Assembly: GCA_020848315.1 (NCBI GenBank)
Contig: JADLAH010000137.1
Location: 1-10,101, forward strand
Length of the DNA: 10,101 nucleotides
Direction of reading: 5' to 3'
Origin: Chitinophagales bacterium
Lineage (GTDB): Bacteria; Bacteroidota; Bacteroidia; Chitinophagales; JADIYW01
Positions 1 through 7,479 of this stretch are shown one piece after another; positions within the stretch are counted from its first letter, which is position 1, and every line of letters begins with the position of its first letter. Both the position numbers and the translations under genes were made by a program. Below the pieces are notes generated by a model. That model was not told where the DNA came from and made no database searches. It worked only from the letters and a program-made list of their open reading frames with translations.

Positions 1-1134
1 AATCAGTACGGAGAAGAATATTATTCTTTCGTCAACGGACAATATACGACACAGGGAGGAACACATCTCGCAGCTTTCAAAGAGGCCATCGTCAAAACGG
101 TGCGCGAATTCTACAAAAAACAATTCGAAGCTTCCGATATCCGTCAGGCTATTGTGGGCGCCATTTCCGTGCGCGTACAGGAGCCGGTGTTTGAGTCGCA
201 GACGAAAACCAAACTGGGCTCGCAGAATATGTGGGAAAACGGACCGAGCTTAAAGTCTTTCGTCAATGATTTTGTGAAAGACAAACTCGATACTTTCCTG
301 CATAAAAATCCTGCGGTGGCGGAGGCGATGCTGAAACGCATTCAGCAGTCGGAACGCGAGCGCAAAGACTTATCCGGTATTCGTAAACTCGCTAATGAGC
401 GAGCGAAAGCAGCGAATCTGCACAATAAAAAACTCCGCGATTGTCGTGTCCACTACACCGATGAAAAGAATGAACTGCATGCCGAAACAACGCTCTTTAT
501 CACGGAGGGTGACTCGGCTTCAGGTTCCATCACCAAGGCGCGCAATCCGCAGACTCAGGCGGTGTTCAGCTTGCGCGGAAAGCCGCTCAACTGCTACGGA
601 CTGACCAAAAAAATCGTGTATCAGAATGAGGAATTCAACCTGCTGCAACATGCGCTCGATATTGAAGAAGATGTAGATAATCTGCGCTACAATAATGTCG
701 TGATTGCAACAGATGCCGATGTAGACGGTATGCATATCCGTTTGTTGTTGATGACATTCTTCCTGCAGTTCTTTCCGGATTTGGTGAAAAAGGGACATCT
801 CTATGTGCTGAATACGCCGTTGTTCCGCGTCCGCGATAAAAGAGAAACAATATATTGTTACAACGAACAGGAAAAACAACAGGCGGTAAATAAGTTGAAA
901 GGCAAACCCGAAATCACCCGTTTTAAAGGATTGGGAGAGATATCACCGTCGGAGTTCGGCAATTTCATCGGGAAAGATATCCGATTGGAGCCGGTGGTGC
1001 TGAAAAGCAATCAGAGTATTGAGCAGTTGCTCGAATATTACATGGGAAAAAATACTCAGGAACGCCAGAATTTTATCATCAATAACCTGAAAGTGGAAGT
1101 GGATATCGTGCAGGAAGAAATAGCATTGGATTAA
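1..1134 (+). CDS. parE: DNA topoisomerase IV subunit B (type IIA topoisomerase B subunit), 5'-truncated by window start
   Basis: This is the ATPase/TOPRIM subunit that drives DNA decatenation and relaxation together with the A subunit encoded just downstream. The reading frame is open from base 1, so 377 residues are visible and roughly the first 250 (the GHKL ATP-binding part) lie outside. Visible motifs in order are QGGTH at residues 18-22, the QTK loop at about 67-69 whose lysine contacts the ATP gamma-phosphate in this family, EGDSA at 169-173 (TOPRIM catalytic Glu), DADVDG at 238-243 (metal-binding aspartates), RFKGLGE near 307-313, and a terminal [13 protein letters not shown] helix like the family's ERRDFI end. 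The GTG at 100 is an internal Val, not a start. Pairing with a parC-type gene 20 bases away favours ParE over GyrB. The motifs alone would fit either, and the LRGKPLN wording is typical of Bacteroidota ParE as I remember it. Confidence 0.93.
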   Translation, partial: NQYGEEYYSFVNGQYTTQGGTHLAAFKEAIVKTVREFYKKQFEASDIRQAIVGAISVRVQEPVFESQTKTKLGSQNMWENGPSLKSFVNDFVKDKLDTFLHKNPAVAEAMLKRIQQSERERKDLSGIRKLANERAKAANLHNKKLRDCRVHYTDEKNELHAETTLFITEGDSASGSITKARNPQTQAVFSLRGKPLNCYGLTKKIVYQNEEFNLLQHALDIEEDVDNLRYNNVVIATDADVDGMHIRLLLMTFFLQFFPDLVKKGHLYVLNTPLFRVRDKRETIYCYNEQEKQQAVNKLKGKPEITRFKGLGEISPSEFGNFIGKDIRLEPVVLKSNQSIEQLLEYYMGKNTQERQNFIINNLKVEVDIVQEEIALD

Positions 1135-1154
1135 AAGAGTAGTAAAGAAGTAGT

Positions 1155-3743
1155 ATGTCGACAGAAGAATATAATGAACAACAGGAAGGCCACATCAAGA
1201 CGATTGATGGCCTGTATGAAAACTGGTTTCTTGATTACGCGTCGTATGTAATCCTGGAGCGTGCGGTGCCTGCCCTGTATGATGGTTTCAAGCCGGTGCA
1301 ACGCCGCATCCTGCATGCCATGAAGGAGATGGATGATGGCCGTTACAACAAAGTAGCCAATATTGTGGGCAGCACCATGCAATATCATCCGCACGGTGAC
1401 GCGAGTATCAATGATGCGATTGTAAATATCGGACAAAAGGATTTGCTCATCGACTGTCAGGGAAACTGGGGCGATATTCGCACCGGCGACAGTGCCGCCG
1501 CTGCCCGATACATTGAGGCGCGTCTATCAAAGTTCGCACTAGATGTCGTTTTTAATGAAGATACTACCGACTGGCAATTGTCTTATGATGGAAGAAAAAG
1601 AGAACCACTGTTTTTGCCGGTAAAGTTCCCGCTTTTATTGGCACAGGGCGCAGAAGGTATCGCGGTGGGTTTATCGACCAAAGTGATGCCCCACAATTTC
1701 TGTGAACTCATAGATGCCTCCATAAAATATCTGCGCAAAGAACCGTTTGAATTGTATCCCGACTTCCTGACCGGTGGGTTGATTGATGTGCGTGAATACA
1801 ATGACGGCAAACGCGGTGGCCGTATCCGCGTGCGCGCCAGGATTGAAATTGTCGACAAGAAAACACTCAAGATTACGGAGATTCCGTTCAGTACTACAAC
1901 ATCCGATTTGATTGATTCTATCCTTAAAGCCAATGAGAAAGGAAAGATCAAAGTGAAGAAGGTGGTAGATAATACGGCCAAGGATGTGGAGATATTAATC
2001 GAACTGCAACCGCAGGTCTCACCGAGCGTAACGGTCGATGCATTGTATGCATTTTCTGATTGCGAATTGTCCGTGTCGCCGAATACCTGTGTGATTATTG
2101 ATGATAAACCGCATTTCATAGGTGTCACGGAAGCCTTGAAAATGTCGACAGACACAACGGTGCATTTACTGAAGCGCGAACTCGAAATTCAGTTGCAGGA
2201 ATTGCAGGATAAATGGCATTTTTCATCACTCGAAAAAATCTTCATCGAAAATAAAATCTACCGCGATATTGAGGAAGAAGAAACCTGGGAAGGAGTGATT
2301 GCGGCCATTGACAAAGGTTTGGATCCATTCAAGAAACTGCTGATGAGAGAAGTGTCGGAAGAGGATATTGTCCGACTGACGGAAATAAAAATCAAACGCA
2401 TTTCCAAATTTGACAAAAAGAAAGCCGACGAGTATATCAAAGGCCTTGAAAATGAAATGCTGGAAACCGAAAAGAATCTCAAATCTCTCACGAAATATGC
2501 GATTAAATATTTTGAGGATTTGCTGAAGAAATACGGAAAAGGCAAGGAACGCAAAACGGAAATCGCCATTTTTGATGTGGTGGAAGTCAAACAGGTGGCT
2601 GCCAACAACGAAAAATTGTATGTCAACCGCGCCGAAGGATTTGTCGGATACGGAAAGGATATGAAGAAAGAAGAATTCATTTCAGAATGCTCCGATATCG
2701 ACGATGTAATTGTCTTCACCAAAGAAGGAAATATGAAAGTGGTGCGCAATGCCGAAAAGATCTTCGTCGGCAAAGACATCATTCATGTAGCGGTGTGGAA
2801 GAAAAATGATGAAAGAACAACTTATAACTGCGTGTATCTCGATGGAAAATCCGGGGTGAGCTACGCGAAGCGCTTTAACGTAACGGCCATTACGCGCGAC
2901 AAGGAATATCCGATTACACAAGGTAATCCGAAATCCAGAATCCTGTATTTTTCCGTCAATCCGAATGGAGAAGCGGAAAGTTGCAGCGTATTGTTATCAC
3001 CGAATTGCAGCGCACGCAATAAAGTTTTTGAGTTTGATTTTTATAATCTCGACATCAAAGGTCGTGGTGCCAACGGAAATATCGTTACAAAATATCCCGT
3101 CAAAAAAATTGAGCAGAAAGGGAAAGGCCGCACCACGCTGGGTGGCGTGGAAATCTGGCTCGATGATACGGTGGGCCGACTGAATACGGATAAGCGCGGT
3201 CGCTATCTCGGTTCGTTCCAGAATGAAGACAGAATTCTGGTGGTGTTGAAATCAGGCGAATACTACCTCACCAATTTTGATCTGACCAACCGCTATCAGA
3301 TGAATGATATCTTCGCGATTGACAAGTTGTATCCGACTACGGTGATTTCCGCAGTACATTATTCCGATGCGAAGAAGTGCAATTTCGTCAAACGTTTCCA
3401 TATAGAAACCACGACGATTGACACCAAATACAGCTTTATTTCAGATGAAAATAATGCCAAATTAGTATTTGCTACGCTGTTCAGCAATCCGACGGTAGCC
3501 TACACCATCGATCTGGGCAAAGGAAAAACCAGCGAGCCGGAACAGGTGAATCTGGCCGAATTTATTGAGGTGAAAGGCTGGAAGGCAATAGGTAATAAGT
3601 TGTGCGGTGGTTCCATTAAGGAAATGAAACTGGTGGAAATGCCGGCAGATGAAGCGGAAGAGCAACAGGTGAATTTTGATGTCGATTTTGAAATTACCAA
3701 TCTCGGCGAAAACAAAGAGCCACAGCAGGGCGAATTGTTTTAA
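1155..3743 (+). CDS. parC: DNA topoisomerase IV subunit A
   Basis: This is the DNA cleavage/rejoining subunit that partners the upstream B subunit; it has 862 residues, within the usual range for GyrA/ParC. The winged-helix breakage domain is at the N-terminus. Near residues 36-52 it reads RAVPALYDGFKPVQRRIL, then YHPHGDASINDA at 77-88, and RYIEARLS at 118-125 with Tyr119 as the expected catalytic tyrosine and Arg118 beside it. A charged, probably coiled-coil tower follows at about 340-480. The C-terminal half (about 500-820) has repeated beta-rich blades like a GyrA/ParC pinwheel. I see no canonical GyrA box (QRRGGKG), only a loose KGRGANG near 635, which supports a ParC role over gyrase. 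The tail is acidic and Gln-rich. At the position equivalent to E. coli GyrA Ser83 the residue is Ala83, while Asp87 is kept. The ATG follows an A/G-rich stretch 20 bases after parE, so the two are surely one operon. Confidence 0.95.
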   Translation: MSTEEYNEQQEGHIKTIDGLYENWFLDYASYVILERAVPALYDGFKPVQRRILHAMKEMDDGRYNKVANIVGSTMQYHPHGDASINDAIVNIGQKDLLIDCQGNWGDIRTGDSAAAARYIEARLSKFALDVVFNEDTTDWQLSYDGRKREPLFLPVKFPLLLAQGAEGIAVGLSTKVMPHNFCELIDASIKYLRKEPFELYPDFLTGGLIDVREYNDGKRGGRIRVRARIEIVDKKTLKITEIPFSTTTSDLIDSILKANEKGKIKVKKVVDNTAKDVEILIELQPQVSPSVTVDALYAFSDCELSVSPNTCVIIDDKPHFIGVTEALKMSTDTTVHLLKRELEIQLQELQDKWHFSSLEKIFIENKIYRDIEEEETWEGVIAAIDKGLDPFKKLLMREVSEEDIVRLTEIKIKRISKFDKKKADEYIKGLENEMLETEKNLKSLTKYAIKYFEDLLKKYGKGKERKTEIAIFDVVEVKQVAANNEKLYVNRAEGFVGYGKDMKKEEFISECSDIDDVIVFTKEGNMKVVRNAEKIFVGKDIIHVAVWKKNDERTTYNCVYLDGKSGVSYAKRFNVTAITRDKEYPITQGNPKSRILYFSVNPNGEAESCSVLLSPNCSARNKVFEFDFYNLDIKGRGANGNIVTKYPVKKIEQKGKGRTTLGGVEIWLDDTVGRLNTDKRGRYLGSFQNEDRILVVLKSGEYYLTNFDLTNRYQMNDIFAIDKLYPTTVISAVHYSDAKKCNFVKRFHIETTTIDTKYSFISDENNAKLVFATLFSNPTVAYTIDLGKGKTSEPEQVNLAEFIEVKGWKAIGNKLCGGSIKEMKLVEMPADEAEEQQVNFDVDFEITNLGENKEPQQGELF

Positions 3744-3764
3744 TCCGAATTAAATCGTCGCATA

Positions 3765-4652
3765 TTGTTTGATCTGCCATCAACCTTACAGCCGATTGTA
3801 AATGAATGCACACAGCGCGCAAAACTGCATTTGTTGCTGAAGCGTGATGACTTAATACATCCTGAAATTTCCGGCAATAAATGGCGTAAGCTGAAATACA
3901 ATCTGGAGCAGGCGAGGACAGAAGGTAAATCGCGATTGGTCACTTTCGGCGGTGCTTTTTCCAATCATATCACCGCGACATCGGCGGCCGGAAAATATCT
4001 CGGTTTTGAGACGGTTGGCATTATCCGCGGTGAACCACATCATCCGCTCAATTCATCTTTGCAGTTCGCGCAGGACTGTGGTATGCAGTTCATTTATCTC
4101 GATAGAACACATTATCGCGACAAAGACATTTCGTCGATATCGTCGCATCCACTGTTGACTGAAAATGAATGTATTTACTGGCTTCCTGAAGGTGGCGCCA
4201 ATATGCTGGCCGTGAAAGGTTGCGAGGAAATAGTGTCCGAGATAGATACTCCTTTTGATTTTATCTGTGCGGCCTGCGGCACCGGAACAACGCTTGCCGG
4301 CATGGCGGCGGCATTGTCACCAAAGCAAAAAGCTATTGGATTTCCTGTTCTCAAAAATGGCGAATTTTTGTTTGATGATATCCGTCGGCTCACGAATGCC
4401 GACTGTCAGTTGATGACGGATTATCATTTTGGCGGATATGCAAAAACCACTCCCGAACTGATTCAGTTTATACACACATTCTATCAGGAACAACAAGTGT
4501 TGTTGGATTATGTCTACACCGGAAAAATGATGTATGGAATTTTTGATTTGATACAGCGCGGCTGGTTCCCGGAAGGCAGTGTAATCATTGCGGTGCACAC
4601 CGGCGGCGTGCAGAACGCGAATGTGTTTAATCTAAAGTCATCAGAACTTTAA
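3765..4652 (+). CDS. PLP-dependent deaminase/desulfhydrase (ACC deaminase / D-cysteine desulfhydrase family)
   Basis: This is a 295-residue cytosolic enzyme of the tryptophan-synthase-beta (fold type II) PLP family, close to the usual length of about 300. Visible signatures are KRDDL at 26-30, SGNKWRKLKYN at 37-47 with Lys39 as the expected PLP Schiff-base lysine, FGGAFSNH at 61-68 (substrate carboxylate/PLP ring loop), PEGGAN at 141-146, the phosphate-binding loop CGTGTTLAGM at 171-180, and HTGGVQ at 278-283. Members cleave 1-aminocyclopropane-1-carboxylate or D-cysteine to ammonia and 2-oxobutanoate or pyruvate plus sulfide. Sequence alone does not settle the substrate; in Bacteroidota such genes are usually annotated by family only. 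The start is TTG: no ATG or GTG lies between the in-frame parC stop and the conserved N-terminus. It lies 21 bases after parC, so co-transcription is likely without any obvious functional link. The 3' end overlaps the convergent glycosyltransferase by 12 bases. Confidence 0.85.
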   Translation: MFDLPSTLQPIVNECTQRAKLHLLLKRDDLIHPEISGNKWRKLKYNLEQARTEGKSRLVTFGGAFSNHITATSAAGKYLGFETVGIIRGEPHHPLNSSLQFAQDCGMQFIYLDRTHYRDKDISSISSHPLLTENECIYWLPEGGANMLAVKGCEEIVSEIDTPFDFICAACGTGTTLAGMAAALSPKQKAIGFPVLKNGEFLFDDIRRLTNADCQLMTDYHFGGYAKTTPELIQFIHTFYQEQQVLLDYVYTGKMMYGIFDLIQRGWFPEGSVIIAVHTGGVQNANVFNLKSSEL

Positions 4653-5684
4653 ATCTGAAAATTTCTTCTTGCCCAATGCAAAATATTGCCAGATAATACT
4701 GCCTTCGTAGATGCCGTTTTTATTGGGTGAACCGACCGCTATTGTTCGTTGCAGGATTTCATTTTCTTTCCGTTTTTTATCCCATTTTTCGATGGTAGCC
4801 GTGTAGTCGGACAGCGCCTTTCGGATGGCGGCGGCTTCGTCTTTTCGACCCTTTAGTAACGCGGCTATAATCGCTAGCTGGTCGAGGCGGTTGCGCATTT
4901 TGTAGATAGTCCGCAATTCCTGTTCCGTCAGGTTTTTGCGCAACAGTTTGCGGTTGTTTCGGAAATTCAGAAAAGTCTTTCTCGGATTACTTTTGTGCAG
5001 CGTGCCACCGCCGACATGATAGACTGTACTATCCGCGCAATAGCCGATTTTGTACCCCAGATTCTTGATGCGCCAGCAAAGATCAATCTCTTCCATATGT
5101 GCAAAAAAATCGGCATCAAAACCGCCGACCGCGTGAAATATAGACGACCTGATAAACAGGCAGGCACCGCTGGCCCAGAAGATCTCACCACTTTGATTGT
5201 ATTGTCCCTTGTCTTCCTCGCAGGTGTCAAATATTCTGCCGCGGCAAAACGGATAGCCGTATTTGTCTATGAATCCGCCCGCGGCTCCGGCATATTCAAA
5301 TTTATTTCTTTCGTGATAGGATAAGATTTTCGGCTGACAGGCAGCCATCAGTTCATCCTGTTCCATATAGCGGATTACCTGCGACACCCAGCCCGGACTG
5401 ACTTCTACATCGGAATTCAGCAGGATATAGTACTCACTTTTTACATGGGATAAAGCCTCGTTATATCCTCCGGCATATCCGTTGTTGTTGCTGTTTTGAA
5501 TAACGCGGATGTCCGGAAAATGAGATTGTAAAAACGAAACGGAGTCGTCCGTAGAGGCATTGTCAGCCACGATAATTTCCGCATCATCAGCGGGCGTGCC
5601 AGCTATCACACCGGGCAGAAACTGCTCCAGCCAATGTTTTCCATTGTAATTCAGAATGACAACTGCTGCCTTTGGTGCGTTCAT
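4641..5684 (-). CDS. Glycosyltransferase family 2 (rhamnosyltransferase/WbbL-like)
   Basis: This is a GT-A fold inverting glycosyltransferase of 347 residues that would move a sugar from a nucleotide donor to an envelope glycan or lipid acceptor. Motifs are VVILNYNG at 8-15, the nucleotide-binding IIVADNASTDDS at 37-48, NNNGYAGGYNEA at 67-77, LLNSDVEV at 88-95 where Asp92 takes the place of the DXD metal ligand, and FAHMEEIDLCWRIKNLGYKI at 194-213 with the ED acidic pair expected to include the catalytic base. The last roughly 110 residues are basic and helical, with no obvious transmembrane segment. I start at the ATG at 5684. A TTG three codons upstream would overlap the likely -7 promoter box, so it is rejected. 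It lies 61 bases downstream of the acyltransferase in the same direction, and its C-terminal codons overlap the convergent PLP-enzyme gene. The acceptor and donor sugar cannot be told from the sequence. Confidence 0.88.
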   Translation of the reverse strand: MNAPKAAVVILNYNGKHWLEQFLPGVIAGTPADDAEIIVADNASTDDSVSFLQSHFPDIRVIQNSNNNGYAGGYNEALSHVKSEYYILLNSDVEVSPGWVSQVIRYMEQDELMAACQPKILSYHERNKFEYAGAAGGFIDKYGYPFCRGRIFDTCEEDKGQYNQSGEIFWASGACLFIRSSIFHAVGGFDADFFAHMEEIDLCWRIKNLGYKIGYCADSTVYHVGGGTLHKSNPRKTFLNFRNNRKLLRKNLTEQELRTIYKMRNRLDQLAIIAALLKGRKDEAAAIRKALSDYTATIEKWDKKRKENEILQRTIAVGSPNKNGIYEGSIIWQYFALGKKKFSDLKF

Positions 5685-5690
5685 GTGTTG

Positions 5691-5698
5691 CAAATATA
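5691..5698 (-). promoter_or_regulatory. Candidate Bacteroidota -7 box (TATATTTG) before the glycosyltransferase
   Basis: Read on the - strand the sequence is TATATTTG, a full match to the Bacteroidota -7 consensus TAnnTTTG, ending six bases before the ATG at 5684. Transcription from it would start next to the start codon, giving a leaderless or nearly leaderless message. No good TTTG -33 element is seen at the usual spacing; a TTTG sits only 10 bases upstream of the box. The gene may therefore have its own promoter as well as read-through from the acyltransferase. Confidence 0.5.
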
Positions 5699-5745
5699 CT
5701 TATTTAGGCAAAGAATTAATCGGCTTGTATGGAAACCGCATTTTA

Positions 5746-6627
5746 TCAGTATTGAATCCCGGCTCTCTTCCATCGTCGGTGGCTCCACAACCAGTATTCG
5801 GGGCGATACAGGATATCCTTTTCCAGCAGTCTGACGTATTTTTCTGCAATGGCATATTCCGCTTCCTGTGCGGCATGTTCTGTGATGGTCGTAAATTTCA
5901 GTTCGTAAAATCCGCGGTTGATTTTCCGGATGGATGCATACAATACGATGGCGTCCGTTTTTCTGGCGAGTACTTCAAATCCTTTGTGGAAAGGTGTTTG
6001 GATGTGCAGAAAATTTGTCCAGTAGGCATTGTCGGTATCTACGGGCGTCTGGTCGGCGACAAAGGCTACCAGCGAGGGTTGTTTCTGCAGTTGTTGGTAC
6101 AGCGTTTTCATGTGCAGCATCGAGACCGGCTGACAGCCAAACCGGGAGCGGTTTTTAAGCAGGAATTGCTCGAATGTTTTATTGCTTTGCGGTGCGTACA
6201 GTGCATAGGATGGTAACTTTGTTTCCAGTCCTGCAAGCAAAGAAGCCCATTCCCAGTTGCCGTAATGTCCCAGCACCACAAAAATATGTTGTCCGCTTCG
6301 CTCGTATTTTCTGAGTACTTCGTAACTCTCGTGGTGCAGCTGTATGTGTGCTTTCAGTTTCTTTTCAGAAATGGAAATACTCTGGATAGTTTCCGCCATG
6401 ATGTCTGCCAGATGGCGGTAGAAATTCTGCCGGATAAACCAGAGTTCTTCGCTTTTTTTGTCGGGAAAGGCATGCATCAGATTCAGATCGATGACCGTTT
6501 TCCGGTAAGCATATATTCTGTTTAAAATGAAATAGAGGATATCCGCCAGCAACAGCAATATGCGGAATGGCAGCCGGGAAATCAACCGTGCCAATAACAG
6601 TCCGATATGGGTAAACAGCCATTGCAT
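5746..6627 (-). CDS. LpxL/HtrB-family lysophospholipid (lipid A-type) acyltransferase
   Basis: This is a 293-residue membrane-associated acyltransferase of the bacterial lipid A biosynthesis family, which adds a secondary acyl chain to a lipid A precursor or a related lipid at the inner face of the inner membrane. A hydrophobic N-terminal anchor spans about residues 5-36. The HX4E catalytic motif is GHYGNWEW at 120-127, with His121 and Glu126 the expected charge-relay pair. A conserved VADQTP block at 190-195 follows, then TPFHKGFEVLARKT at about 211-224, and the family end motif YWLWSHRRWK at 278-287. Length is typical. The start ATG at 6627 is followed directly by the anchor. It is probably first in a two-gene unit with the glycosyltransferase, and both are consistent with envelope lipid or glycan assembly. 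The acyl acceptor is not certain: in Bacteroidota, relatives may act on lipid A or on other lipids. Confidence 0.88.
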   Translation of the reverse strand: MQWLFTHIGLLLARLISRLPFRILLLLADILYFILNRIYAYRKTVIDLNLMHAFPDKKSEELWFIRQNFYRHLADIMAETIQSISISEKKLKAHIQLHHESYEVLRKYERSGQHIFVVLGHYGNWEWASLLAGLETKLPSYALYAPQSNKTFEQFLLKNRSRFGCQPVSMLHMKTLYQQLQKQPSLVAFVADQTPVDTDNAYWTNFLHIQTPFHKGFEVLARKTDAIVLYASIRKINRGFYELKFTTITEHAAQEAEYAIAEKYVRLLEKDILYRPEYWLWSHRRWKRAGIQY

Positions 6628-6715
6628 ACGGTGAAAATAGTGATAATTTATGACTTCCGTATTTTGGCATTTTTTGCCGCATAGATACTAATATTTTACC
6701 CATTTTTATGTTCTT

Positions 6716-6732
6716 AAGTATTCAGAATACTT
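6716..6732. repeat. Perfect 8-1-8 inverted repeat in the divergent intergenic region
   Basis: The sequence AAGTATTCAGAATACTT has two perfectly complementary 8-base arms around one central base. It lies between the divergent acyltransferase (start 6627) and WbqC gene (start 6807), about 90 and 75 bases from each, a plausible site for a dimeric regulator. An inverted repeat of this size can also arise by chance in 10 kb, so the regulatory role is only a guess. The rest of the 179-base gap is AT-rich, with no gene and no TAnnTTTG box facing the acyltransferase. Confidence 0.35.
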
Positions 6733-6794
6733 GCCCGTATTTTGATATCCTGAAAATAATATACCGGAGCAATGGTTTGCCAACGAATTACCGA

Positions 6795-6802
6795 TATCTT
6801 TG
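6795..6802 (+). promoter_or_regulatory. Candidate Bacteroidota -7 box (TATCTTTG) before the WbqC gene
   Basis: TATCTTTG fits the TAnnTTTG consensus and ends four bases before the ATG at 6807. A TTTG at 6776-6779 could serve as a -33 element, although the 15-base gap is shorter than the usual 17-23. The box lies inside the upstream extension of the open frame, which argues that translation starts at 6807 rather than at 6708, and it implies a very short leader. Confidence 0.55.
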
Positions 6803-6806
6803 CACT

Positions 6807-7424
6807 ATGAACATCGCCATTTTAATAGAATCGCAATATGCAGGATGCGCACGCTACTGGAACAAGTTGTTACAGTCGGAGCAGATTGTCATTGACCGAC
6901 ATGAACATTTTGTGCGCAGAAGTTACCGCAACAGAACGAATATTCTCGGCGCTAACGGGTTATTGCGTTTGTCTATTCCATTGGAGAGTGGTAAAAGTCA
7001 GCATGCTGCGATGAAAGATGTGCGCATTTCGTATGCTGAAAACTGGCAGAAACTGCACTGGCAAAGTATGAATTCCGCTTACCGACGTTCACCTTTTTTT
7101 GAATTCTATGAAGATCAATTGGTGCGTTTTTATGAACAGCGTAGAGATTTTCTGATAGATTTCAACCAGGAAATGCAACAGGTGATTGCCAATATTCTCA
7201 AGGTCACTTTGCCGATTGAATTTTCCACACAATATTTTGCCAAAGGCAATTTTCCCGGGACAGATTTGCGCAGTACATTATTACCTGGAATGGAAGTGTT
7301 AGGTTTGCCTCCCTATTCACAGGTATTCAGTGATCGGTTTCCGTTTGTGCCAGATCTGAGCGTGCTGGATGTATTATTCAATTTGGGGCCTGGGAGCAGA
7401 GATTATCTGTTGTCTCTGGCTTAA
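6807..7424 (+). CDS. WbqC family protein
   Basis: This 205-residue protein matches the WbqC-like family, whose biochemical role is unproven; some members sit in O-antigen or sugar-amine gene clusters. Family features are the NIAILIESQY N-terminus, RNRTNILGANG at 41-51 followed by LSIPLE at 55-60, ENWQKLHWQSMNSAYRRSPF at 78-97 (the conserved W-HW---AY--SPFF core), and the C-terminal YSQVFSDRFPFVPDLSVLDV at 170-189 ending in LLFNLGP-type residues. The open frame extends upstream to 6708, but those 33 residues do not resemble the family and cover the likely promoter, so I start at 6807. It ends in two in-frame TAA codons. It is transcribed divergently from the acyltransferase and glycosyltransferase, so a shared envelope or glycan theme is possible but not shown. 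Confidence 0.85.
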   Translation: MNIAILIESQYAGCARYWNKLLQSEQIVIDRHEHFVRRSYRNRTNILGANGLLRLSIPLESGKSQHAAMKDVRISYAENWQKLHWQSMNSAYRRSPFFEFYEDQLVRFYEQRRDFLIDFNQEMQQVIANILKVTLPIEFSTQYFAKGNFPGTDLRSTLLPGMEVLGLPPYSQVFSDRFPFVPDLSVLDVLFNLGPGSRDYLLSLA

Positions 7425-7457
7425 TAAAATAGAAAAGGCTGCCTTGAAAAGGCAGCC
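7423..7457 (-). terminator. Factor-independent terminator of the acyl-CoA dehydrogenase pair
   Basis: Bases 7437-7445 (GGCTGCCTT) pair perfectly with 7449-7457 (AAGGCAGCC) around a 3-base loop. On the - strand the hairpin is followed by a T-rich run (TTTTCTATTTTATT), so it ends transcription coming from the dehydrogenase gene that stops at 7480. On the + strand the hairpin follows the WbqC stop by 12 bases but has no T run after it, so termination in that direction would be weak. Confidence 0.8.
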
Positions 7458-7479
7458 CAGTTAGTGCCATGATGAAGAA

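Noticed and set aside
1583..2155. 190-codon open frame antisense to parC
   Set aside because: It lies wholly inside a highly conserved gene; its translation is rich in Ser, Thr and Ile with no recognisable domain, as expected for a shadow.
5685..5693. TTG start three codons upstream for the glycosyltransferase
   Set aside because: It overlaps the -7 box, and an ATG follows directly before the conserved domain.
5656..6216. 186-codon + strand open frame opposite the acyltransferase and glycosyltransferase start
   Set aside because: It is antisense to a clear LpxL-type gene with intact motifs, and its product has no domain I recognise.
6671..6683. Small GGCA/TGCC hairpin upstream of the acyltransferase
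   Set aside because: Only four base pairs around a T run; too weak to call a terminator or regulatory structure.
6708..6806. Upstream 33-codon extension of the WbqC reading frame
   Set aside because: The extra residues do not look like the family, and the stretch contains the inverted repeat and the TATCTTTG promoter box; the ATG at 6807 matches the family N-terminus.
7437..7457. Terminator for the + strand WbqC gene
   Set aside because: The hairpin is in a suitable place, but the + strand sequence after it (CAGTTAGTG) has no T run; the T run is on the - strand side.
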